Below, one piece after another: positions 13,467 to 19,832 of a stretch of DNA of 19,832 nucleotides. The stretch's first letter is position 1. Each line of letters starts with the position of its first letter. The stretch comes from DASULK01 sp036381835 (GTDB taxonomy: Bacteria; Actinomycetota; Actinomycetes; Mycobacteriales; Micromonosporaceae). Position numbers and translations under genes: made by a program. The notes beneath the pieces are model-generated. The model was given only the letters and a program-made list of their open reading frames with translations. It was not told the DNA's origin and made no database searches. The DNA lies in NCBI GenBank assembly GCA_036381835.1, contig DASVCA010000111.1, positions 1 through 19,832 of the forward strand, in the 5' to 3' direction.

Positions 13467-16400
13467 TCAAAGGAGACGGAGTTGGCGGGCGCGGGGCTGA
13501 CGTACGTCATTGTCGCCCAGCCGGTCAAACAGGCCTGGATCGATGACGTCGAGGAACGGCGACGGTGTGCAGCCGCGTTCCGCTCCGTGCCGCACCCGTC
13601 GCCGGGCGTGGCTGACGTAGAGACGATCCTGTGCCCGGGTCAGCCCGACGAAGAAGAGCCGGCGCTCCTCGGCGATCTCCTCGTCCGACGGCTCGTCGCC
13701 CGGCAGCCGCAACGGCAGCAACCCGTCCTCGCATCCGACCAGGAACACGACCGGGAACTCCAGACCCTTCGCGGCGTGCAAGGTCAGCAGGGTCACCGCC
13801 TCGGCCCGCGGGTCGAGTGCGTCCACCTCGGCATCCGTGGCGAGTTCGGTGAGAAAACGCTCCAGGTCGTCACCGCAGCGCAGCGCGAGCGGGGTCAACA
13901 CCTCGACCGCCGCCCAGATGTCCTCCGCGGTGACGGAAGGCCCGTCCAAGGTCGGTGTGGAGAAGCGCTTCGCGAGCACCTGACCGGCCAGTCGCACCCT
14001 AGCGGCGACAGAGCCGCTCAGGCCGGTCGCGTAACGCAGTTCGCGAGCCACCTCGGCGACACCGGCCCGGTCGCGCAGCCGATTGTGCGACCGCTTCTGT
14101 ACCGGGACGCCGGCGCGGGTCAACGCCTCAAGAACGGGACCCGCCTGCGCATCGGTGCGGTACAGCACGGCGATGTCGGAGAAGGAGACGGTAGAGGCAC
14201 GCCCGTCCGCCCGGCCCGAATCCAGTGATCGATGGGAGAGCCCGCCGACCAGCGCGTCGATCGTACGGACCACGAAGTCCGCCTCATCGGCGGCAGACGC
14301 AGCGGCGTACCGCCCGACCAGCGGTGCCTCCGGGTCGAGGCGGGCCGGTTCGAGTCGGCGGCCGCGCACCAGCGAGGACGGGCTGATCGCCTGGGTCGCG
14401 GCGGCCAGGATCGGTGCTGAGGAGCGGTAGTTGCGGGTCAGTCGGACCACCCGAGCGTCGGTGAAATCCTGCGAGAACCGGAGGAAGTAGCCGACGTCGG
14501 CACCCCGGAACGAATAGATCGCCTGATCGGGGTCGCCGATCGCGTACAGGTTGCCGTTCGGCGGGCTGAGCAGTCGAAGCAGCTCGTACTGTGTGGCGTC
14601 GATGTCCTGGTATTCGTCGACGAAAATCCACCGCCACCGATCCCGATAGCGGGCGGTGAGAGCGGGGTCGGCGCGGAGCAGCTCCACCGGCAGCGTGACC
14701 AGTTCGTCCAGGTCGACCAGCCCCTGCCGACGGAGCAGCTCGAGATACGCGGCGCGGTCGTCGCCCGCGACCTCCCGGGCCGCCGCCCGGTCGGCGCTGT
14801 CTGCGATGCGGAAGTCGTCCGGTAGGCGGGCGGCCTTCGCGTTCTCCCGCAGAATGATCAACCCGAGGGCGTGGAACGTGGCCACGGTGACGTCCTCGGC
14901 GACCGGCCCGAGCAGGCCGTCCAGCCGGGTACGCAGTTCCTCGGCCGCCCGACGGGTGAAGGTGATCGCCAGACAGTGTTCCGGGTAGACGTTCAACTCG
15001 GCACAGAGGTAGGCGATGCGGTGGGTGAGCGTACGGGTCTTGCCGGTGCCGGGCCCGGCGACGATGAGCATCGGCCCGCCCGGAGCGGAGGCGGCCACCC
15101 GCTGCATGGCGTCGAGCCGGTCGAGCAGTCCCGTGCCGACCTCTTCCATGCCGGCGAGCATCGGCTCGAACGGCTCGTGCGGCGACGGGGGCGGGGTGAT
15201 CGGCGATGGGGGTGTCGCCGGACGTGCCGGGCGGCCCGGCCGGGCGGCGGGCACGACCGCTTTGGCGCCGGTCCTCGCCGCTGCGGCCCGGCTGGGTTTC
15301 GCCGCCGGCTTCGTGCCGGTCGACTGCTTCGGGGCCGGCAGGTCGAAGAGCGCGGACGCCTGTCCTTGCGGGGCGAGCCGGTCCAGTTCGGTCGGCTCGA
15401 AGACCCTGATGACCCCGTACTCACCGTCGTAGCCGGGCACGCGGTGCACACGTCCGCCACGCAGCCGGTCAACCGCCTCCGCGAGGATGTCGCCACCGGC
15501 CCGCCGGATCTCGTCGAGCGGGACCGTGGTGAGGATGTCGAGTTCGGCACCGAGTTTGGCGACGAGGTCGGCGAGCTGGCCCGTCACCCGCTTCGACTTC
15601 GCGCCCACCCGGTTGATCTCACCGAGGATCTCGGCGAGCGGAATCAGATGAGTGACGGGTTTGGCTCCTGCCGGGACGTGGCCTTCGGGGCGATCCGCCA
15701 GTTCCTCGACCCGGCTGAGCACCCCCACGGTCAGCGGTCTACCGCACTCCGGGCAGCGGCCCCCGGCCGCCCGGGTCTGCTCGGGCCGCCAGCGCACACC
15801 GCACGCCCGGTGGCCGTCCGCGTGGTACTTCCCCTCCTCCGGAAAGAACTCGATGGTGCCGGCCAAGCCGTCGCCGGTCCGCAGCGCGGCGCGTACCGCG
15901 AAGTAGTCCAGGTCGGTGGAGAAGACCGTCGCCTCGCGTGCCAGCGCCGCCGGGGAGTGGGCGTCGGAGTTGGAGACGAGTCGGTACCGGTCGAGGCCGG
16001 ATACCCGCCAGTTCATCGCCGGATCCGAACTCAGCCCCGTCTCGACGGCGAAGATGTGTTCGGCTAGGTCGGCGTAACAGTCGGTGATCGCGTCGAAGCC
16101 GGACCGCGAGCCGAGCGCGGAGAACCACGGCGTCCAGATATGCGCCGGGATGAGATAGCCGTCCGGGCTCGCCTCAAGCGTGATCTCCAGCAGGTCGCGT
16201 GAGTCGAGGCCGAGAATGGGCCGACCGTCGGAGGCGAGGTTGCCGATGCGGCCGAGCGTCGCGTTGAACCGATCCACCGCTTCGAAGTCGGGCAGGTAGA
16301 TCAGATGATGAACCTTGCGGGTACGGTCGTCCCGCTTGTAGATCGTGGAGATTTCGACACTGAGCAGGAAGCGCACCGGCTGCGTCTCGGCCTCGCCGGC

Positions 16401-16742
16401 CAGCCGGGGCGGCAGTGCGCGCCCGACGTCGCGCTCGGCCTCTCGGCGGAGACGATAGAGCCCCGGCTCGGCCGGTTGCAGCAGCTCGCGCAGATGGTCG
16501 AGCCAGGCGGGGTGGGTGAAGTCGCCGGTACCGAGCAGGGTCACGCCTTTGTGTTTCGCCCAGCGGGCAAGGTTGGGCAGGATCAGGTCGCGGCTGCAGG
16601 CGCGCGAGTACTTCGAGTGGATATGTAGATCCGCGACGAACGCTCGATCGGTCGGCGGAGAGCCGTCGGCTGGTGGGGCGGAGACAGTGCCAACGCGGGA
16701 GTCGCCGGGGGGCGCGACGCTGAACGGAAGCACAGATCGCAT
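13467..16742 (-). CDS. fusion of endonuclease-Q-like PHP nuclease and UvrD-type helicase
   Basis: Encodes about 1091 residues in two parts. Part one (about 30-450) has the PHP metal motifs of endonuclease Q: DLHIHSKYSRACS with HxH at 40/42, GTGDFTHP (Asp74, His77), SVEIST, VHHL, PAHIWTP and NSDAHS. It also has the zinc knuckle Cys314 and CPEC 330-333 followed by GRPLTVGVLSRVEELA. EndoQ nicks DNA 5' of deaminated bases and abasic sites. A Pro/Ala-rich linker spans about 480-535. Part two (about 540-1091) is a complete superfamily 1A helicase: GPGTGKT 563-569, ITFTRRAAEEL, DEYQD 709-713, GDPDQAIYSFRGA, LTRNYRSS, TLHAAKGLEFPVVF and FVGLTRAQDRLYVS. All key residues are present. The start is uncertain: ATG at 16742, or GTG at 16778 twelve codons earlier; neither has a clear ribosome site. 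It precedes the LppU-like pair. Confidence 0.92.
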   Translation of the reverse strand: MRSVLPFSVAPPGDSRVGTVSAPPADGSPPTDRAFVADLHIHSKYSRACSRDLILPNLARWAKHKGVTLLGTGDFTHPAWLDHLRELLQPAEPGLYRLRREAERDVGRALPPRLAGEAETQPVRFLLSVEISTIYKRDDRTRKVHHLIYLPDFEAVDRFNATLGRIGNLASDGRPILGLDSRDLLEITLEASPDGYLIPAHIWTPWFSALGSRSGFDAITDCYADLAEHIFAVETGLSSDPAMNWRVSGLDRYRLVSNSDAHSPAALAREATVFSTDLDYFAVRAALRTGDGLAGTIEFFPEEGKYHADGHRACGVRWRPEQTRAAGGRCPECGRPLTVGVLSRVEELADRPEGHVPAGAKPVTHLIPLAEILGEINRVGAKSKRVTGQLADLVAKLGAELDILTTVPLDEIRRAGGDILAEAVDRLRGGRVHRVPGYDGEYGVIRVFEPTELDRLAPQGQASALFDLPAPKQSTGTKPAAKPSRAAAARTGAKAVVPAARPGRPARPATPPSPITPPPSPHEPFEPMLAGMEEVGTGLLDRLDAMQRVAASAPGGPMLIVAGPGTGKTRTLTHRIAYLCAELNVYPEHCLAITFTRRAAEELRTRLDGLLGPVAEDVTVATFHALGLIILRENAKAARLPDDFRIADSADRAAAREVAGDDRAAYLELLRRQGLVDLDELVTLPVELLRADPALTARYRDRWRWIFVDEYQDIDATQYELLRLLSPPNGNLYAIGDPDQAIYSFRGADVGYFLRFSQDFTDARVVRLTRNYRSSAPILAAATQAISPSSLVRGRRLEPARLDPEAPLVGRYAAASAADEADFVVRTIDALVGGLSHRSLDSGRADGRASTVSFSDIAVLYRTDAQAGPVLEALTRAGVPVQKRSHNRLRDRAGVAEVARELRYATGLSGSVAARVRLAGQVLAKRFSTPTLDGPSVTAEDIWAAVEVLTPLALRCGDDLERFLTELATDAEVDALDPRAEAVTLLTLHAAKGLEFPVVFLVGCEDGLLPLRLPGDEPSDEEIAEERRLFFVGLTRAQDRLYVSHARRRVRHGAERGCTPSPFLDVIDPGLFDRLGDNDVRQPRARQLRLL

Positions 16743-17096
16743 CCTGTCACGGCCGTCCGACCACCTGAGCAGCGCCACGCTAGGGCGTGACGTCCAGGCG
16801 TCGCGGTAGCCGCGGTACCCGGTCGCTGTCCAGCACGCAGAAGAGGCGCCGGCGGAATGCCGGGCCCCTTCTGCGTCCCCCTCGGTCAGTGCCGCCTGCC
16901 GGCGGTCTGTCCGCTATCGAGTTAGATGTGGTGCACTCGCCGTCATGGTCCCCGGGTCGAGCCGGTGGGTCGCACCCGATGGAGACCCTAACCATCCTTA
17001 GCATCCTCGGGTCACCAGTGCATCCACGATTCGTGTTGGGGAAACTCTGGATGTCCTGGCATTTGGCTTCGAAAGCGTCGCAATCGGACCGGGCGA
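16743..17096. other. gene-free stretch between the helicase fusion and the metallophosphoesterase gene
   Basis: About 350 bases without a convincing gene. The small open frames on both strands lack ribosome sites and third-position bias. An imperfect hairpin at 16837-16874 (arms GCAGAAG and CTTCTGC with inner GCCGGC/GCCGG pairing) may end the metallophosphoesterase transcript. The base composition is somewhat less GC-rich from 16910 to 17090. The helicase promoter is presumably here, but I cannot point to it. Confidence 0.4.
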
Positions 17097-18386
17097 TCAA
17101 GCGATGCTACGCAGCTCGACGAGGGTGATCTGCGGGGGTGCGCCGACCCGCACCGGCGGGCCCCAGAAGCCGGCGCCGTTGGTGACGTAGACCTTGGTGC
17201 CGTCGATCGTGGCGAGTCCGGAGACCATCGGCTGCTGTAGCCGGACCAGCAGGTTGAACGGCACGAGTTGCCCGCCGTGGGTGTGCCCGGACAGCTGCAG
17301 GTCGACCCCGTACCGTGCCGCCTCGTGCACCTGGACCGGCTGGTGGGCCAGCAGTACCACCGGACGGCTCGGATCCCGCCCGCCCAGCGCCGCCGCGAAG
17401 TCCGGGCCGGCCAGCGGGCCCGGCTTGCCGCCCGCCGGGTCGTTCACCCCGGCCAGGTCGATCACCCCACCGCGGGCGCGGAGCTCCCGACGCTCGTTCT
17501 GCAGCACATGCAGCCCGAGCCGGTCCAGTTCGTCGACCCACTCCGCGACCCCGGAGTAGTACTCGTGGTTGCCGGTCACGAAGTAGCTGCCGTGTCGTGC
17601 TCGCAGCCGGCGTAGCGGCTCGGCCGCCGCACCCAGCTCTGCCACCGAGCCGTCCACCAGGTCACCGACCACGGCCACGATATCCGCGTCCAGTCGATTG
17701 ATCGCCGCTACGATCCGCTCGGTGTGGGCGCGCCCGGCCAGCGGGCCGATGTGAATGTCTGAGACGGTTGCGATCCGCAGGCCGTCCATCCGGCGGGGCA
17801 GCTTGGCGAGCGGGATCTGCACCCGATCGATCTGCGGCGGGCCGAGCGCGGTGCGGACGCCAAAGCCGGTGATGCCGACCGCCGTCAGCCCGGCGAAGAT
17901 CGCCGCGCTGCGAGCTAGCAGCAGTCGGCGAGCCGGGTCGTGGCGCGGGTCCGTCGTCGGATCGGGATCCGCCGGCACACCCTTGTCATCCAGGCTCGGC
18001 CGCGCGGGTCCCGCGTCTCCCGTCGTCTCGGCCGCCGCGACCAGGGCGGGCTCCCGTCGCGGCGCCGTCTCGGCCGCCGCCTGCCTCGCCCGGTAGCGCA
18101 GCATCAGCTTCGCCGCCGACATCGGCAGCTCCAGCACGGCGAGGGTGACGAGCAGGTAGAACATCACGGCGAGCCACAGGAATCCCGGCCAGATCAGCCA
18201 GTTCAGCCCGGGGAGGCCCGACCGGCTGAGGATCATGGTGACGGGAATCAGGACCGCACCGGCGATCGCCGCGACAGAGCCGATGCGTCGCCAGCGTCCG
18301 CGCCGCGTCGTATCGCGAACCAGTCGTTTCCACAGATACAGGTGGATCAGACCGATGACGATCAAGACGAAGCCGATGAAAGCCAT
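17097..18386 (-). CDS. membrane-anchored metallophosphoesterase
   Basis: Encodes a 429-residue calcineurin-type metallophosphoesterase. Residues 1-110 hold three or four hydrophobic spans (MAFIGFVLIVIGLIHLYLW near the start; WLIWPGFLWLAVMFYLLVTLAV). A charged cytoplasmic stretch follows (about 115-155), then another span (RRLLLARSAAIFAGLTAVG), so the catalytic domain is attached to the membrane. Metal motifs are present in order: SDIHIG (Asp210, His212), GDLVDG, GNHEYY, LLAHQP and SGHTHGGQ. Members of this YkuE/YaeI-like group cleave phosphoesters such as UDP-sugars or lipid-linked phosphates, but the substrate here is unknown. The start is the ATG at 18386, where the membrane-protein homology begins; the upstream extension of the frame is Arg/Gly-rich and overlaps the preceding gene. 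It lies 59 bases after the fructosamine-kinase-family gene, likely the same transcript. Confidence 0.88.
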   Translation of the reverse strand: MAFIGFVLIVIGLIHLYLWKRLVRDTTRRGRWRRIGSVAAIAGAVLIPVTMILSRSGLPGLNWLIWPGFLWLAVMFYLLVTLAVLELPMSAAKLMLRYRARQAAAETAPRREPALVAAAETTGDAGPARPSLDDKGVPADPDPTTDPRHDPARRLLLARSAAIFAGLTAVGITGFGVRTALGPPQIDRVQIPLAKLPRRMDGLRIATVSDIHIGPLAGRAHTERIVAAINRLDADIVAVVGDLVDGSVAELGAAAEPLRRLRARHGSYFVTGNHEYYSGVAEWVDELDRLGLHVLQNERRELRARGGVIDLAGVNDPAGGKPGPLAGPDFAAALGGRDPSRPVVLLAHQPVQVHEAARYGVDLQLSGHTHGGQLVPFNLLVRLQQPMVSGLATIDGTKVYVTNGAGFWGPPVRVGAPPQITLVELRSIA

Positions 18387-18445
18387 GACTGCCAATCCGC
18401 CCCAGATGCGCCCGTACCGCTCCCGCCCGCTACCGTAGCGTGCCG

Positions 18446-19336
18446 CTAAGCGGACAGCGCCGCCTCGGCCGCCGTCACCACCGCGTCCCGGAACGCACCG
18501 CCGAACAGCGCCGTATGCACCAGCAGCAGGTGCAACTGATGCACCGCGAGCCGGGCCCGCCAGCCGTCGGCCAGCGGCCACTCCTCTTGGTAGGCGGCGA
18601 GAATCCGTTCGAGATAAGGTGCGCCGCCGAAGAGCGCGAGCTGTGCGAGGTCCGTTTCCCGGTGGCCGCCGTGCGCCGCCGGATCAACCAGCCGGGCTCG
18701 GCCGTCGGCTGCCCACAGCACGTTGCCCGGCCAGAGGTCGCCGTGCACGCGGGCGGGCGGCTCGTCGCCGCCGTATCCATCGATCCTGGCCAGCACCCGC
18801 TCGATGAGGGCGAGTTCGGCTGCGGACAGCGCACCGTTGTCCACCGACCGTCGCAGGTACGGCGCCAGGCGGGTCTGCGCGAACCAGGATGCCCACGGGC
18901 CGGACGACGGTGTGTTGTCCTGCGGCAGCGCGCCGATGAATCCCGGCCAGTCGGCGCCGAAGGCCGGCGCCCCGGCCCGGTGCAGCGCGGCCAGCTCACG
19001 GCCGAACCGTTCAGCGGCACCCGGTGTCGGCTCGCCGGGCTCGACCCATTCCAATGCGATCAGGTCGGGCAGCTCGACGATCACCTCCGGCACGGGTACC
19101 GCGTCGGCGGCGGCGAGCCAGCGCAGTCCGGCCGCTTCGGCGGCGAAGAACCCGTCGGGCAGCGGTGTTCGGGCATCCTCGGGCCACGATTTGGCGAACA
19201 CGGAGTTCCCGTCGTCGAGCGTGAGCCGGTACGCCGAGCAGACGTCCCCGCCGGACACCGGCGTCTCGCGGATCCGTTGATGCTTGAGAAAGAACGGCAA
19301 CTGCTGCGGGTGCGCCCGGAGATAGGCGAGGTCCAT
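18446..19336 (-). CDS. fructosamine-kinase-family protein
   Basis: Encodes a 296-residue protein of the fructosamine-3-kinase / ketosamine-kinase family, which phosphorylates sugars bound to lysines or free amines so that the glycation adduct falls off. The protein-kinase-like fold shows FAKS (Lys49), ALEWVE at the hinge, GRELAALHRA, the catalytic loop HGDLWPGNVLW (198-208) and the metal-binding LVDPAAHGGHRETDLA (Asp218), all characteristic of this family. Length is normal. The start chosen is the ATG at 19336; the frame also has a TTG three codons earlier. No strong ribosome site is seen. It is transcribed away from the DUF4192 gene and toward the metallophosphoesterase. The activity is inferred from the family. 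Confidence 0.9.
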   Translation of the reverse strand: MDLAYLRAHPQQLPFFLKHQRIRETPVSGGDVCSAYRLTLDDGNSVFAKSWPEDARTPLPDGFFAAEAAGLRWLAAADAVPVPEVIVELPDLIALEWVEPGEPTPGAAERFGRELAALHRAGAPAFGADWPGFIGALPQDNTPSSGPWASWFAQTRLAPYLRRSVDNGALSAAELALIERVLARIDGYGGDEPPARVHGDLWPGNVLWAADGRARLVDPAAHGGHRETDLAQLALFGGAPYLERILAAYQEEWPLADGWRARLAVHQLHLLLVHTALFGGAFRDAVVTAAEAALSA

Positions 19337-19407
19337 GCTGGGCAAACTAGTCGTTGCGCGGCGAGCGCGCGGTCACCGCACTCCGCCGAGGATCCCGATG
19401 AACTGCG

Positions 19408-19460
19408 CTGACCTGGGGAAATACTCTCCGTATCTGTGGATAAGCGGCGTGTCGTCCACA
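19408..19460 (+). promoter_or_regulatory. candidate promoter overlapping a perfect DnaA box, before the DUF4192 gene
   Basis: CTGACC (19408-19413) and TATCTG (19431-19436) are 17 bases apart and could be -35 and -10 boxes for the gene at 19512. TGTGGATAA (19435-19443) is an exact minus-strand DnaA box (TTATCCACA) overlapping the -10, and TCGTCCACA (19452-19460) is a second near-match. The promoter call is weak; the DnaA box is seen directly. Confidence 0.4.
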
Positions 19461-19511
19461 TCCTGGCAATGCGGGGCCACCGGGCGGCCCCTGACCTACC
19501 AGGCTTACGAC

Positions 19512-19832
19512 ATGCCCGACAACACACCGAAGCTGTCCCTCCGTTCGATTCCCGACCTCATCGCCGCGGTGCCGTACCTGCTGGGCTTCCACCCGGCGCA
19601 GAGCGTCGTGGTGGTGGCCTTCCGCGGACGTCGCCTCGTCTTCGCCGCCCGCCTCGACCTGCCGCCCGTCGATGCGGGCCCGGATGTCCGGCAGGCGGCC
19701 GCCGCGCATCTTGCCGCGGTGGTAACGAGGCAGGGCATCGAACGGGTGAGCATCCTCGGATATGGCTCTGAAGCCGAGGTGACGCCCACCGTGACGGCGC
19801 TGACCTACGAGCTGGCGCGAGCCGAACTGGAA
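19512..19832 (+). CDS. DUF4192-family protein (start only, cut by window edge)
   Basis: The frame from ATG at 19512 stays open to the window end, 107 codons. The sequence LSLRSIPDLIAAVPYLLGFHPAQSVVVVAFRG, followed by LVFAARLDLP and the GIERVSILGYG strand, is the characteristic N-terminus of the actinobacterial DUF4192 family, whose function is unknown. Only a weak ribosome site (CCAGG, about 10 bases ahead) is visible. The gene is divergent from the fructosamine-kinase gene and has a DnaA box in its upstream region. Confidence 0.85.
   Translation, partial: MPDNTPKLSLRSIPDLIAAVPYLLGFHPAQSVVVVAFRGRRLVFAARLDLPPVDAGPDVRQAAAAHLAAVVTRQGIERVSILGYGSEAEVTPTVTALTYELARAELE

Noticed and set aside
14871..16067. 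398-codon + strand frame opposite the EndoQ-UvrD gene
   Set aside because: No motif, no ribosome site; the opposite strand has intact PHP and helicase motifs across the same bases.
16787..17128. 113-codon + strand frame between the helicase and metallophosphoesterase genes
   Set aside because: No ribosome site, mixed composition, no family resemblance, and it runs into the 3' end of the opposite gene.

Overview
The window is high-GC DNA with third-codon-position GC bias. Gene content and protein similarity point to an actinobacterium, most likely a member of the Micromonosporaceae (Micromonospora/Salinispora-like). This placement is inferred from recognised gene order and sequence style, not from a database search. 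It appears to be an ordinary chromosomal region close to the replication-linked core rpsF-ssb-rpsR-rplI-dnaB. No tRNA, rRNA, CRISPR array, insertion sequence or prophage was recognised.

Left part (1-5122, + strand): a possible 3' end of an upstream gene and a leader region, then rpsF (bS6), ssb, rpsR (bS18, lacking its zinc cysteines) and rplI (bL9), closed by a strong 19-bp hairpin terminator. A gene-free stretch of about 420 bp follows, carrying a cluster of DnaA-box-like 9-mers. Then comes dnaB, the replicative helicase, interrupted exactly in its P-loop (GK|ST) by a 332-residue intein. The intein starts with Ala and carries the Trp/Cys/Thr set of class 3 inteins, and both LAGLIDADG catalytic aspartates appear lost. 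A perfect 14-bp hairpin separates dnaB from convergent minus-strand genes.

Middle part (5127-13434, mostly - strand): a three-gene run transcribed right to left, consisting of a membrane GGDEF-EAL protein, a phosphoribosyltransferase and a small zinc-ribbon protein. Upstream of it lie two AT-rich palindromes, then a PimE-like (GT87/DUF2029) membrane mannosyltransferase gene and an Orc1/Cdc6-type AAA ATPase with a C-terminal winged-helix-like region. The ATPase has a CTAG-containing inverted repeat just upstream. After that come two related proline-rich, single-span membrane proteins with a four-cysteine exported domain (LppU-like), one of them carrying six tandem 24-bp repeats.

Right part (13467-19832): a very large protein joins an N-terminal PHP/endonuclease-Q-like nuclease domain with its zinc knuckle to a complete UvrD-type helicase. 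This suggests one polypeptide that nicks deaminated or damaged DNA and unwinds it. It is followed by a gene-free stretch, a membrane-anchored metallophosphoesterase, a fructosamine-kinase-family protein, and the start of a divergent DUF4192 gene whose promoter region contains a perfect DnaA box (TTATCCACA).

The points most worth a second look are the class 3 DnaB intein with a dead endonuclease, the EndoQ-UvrD fusion, the DnaA-box cluster between rplI and dnaB with a further box before the DUF4192 gene, the zinc-free S18 in the primary operon, and the CTAG-rich repeats next to the ATPase.
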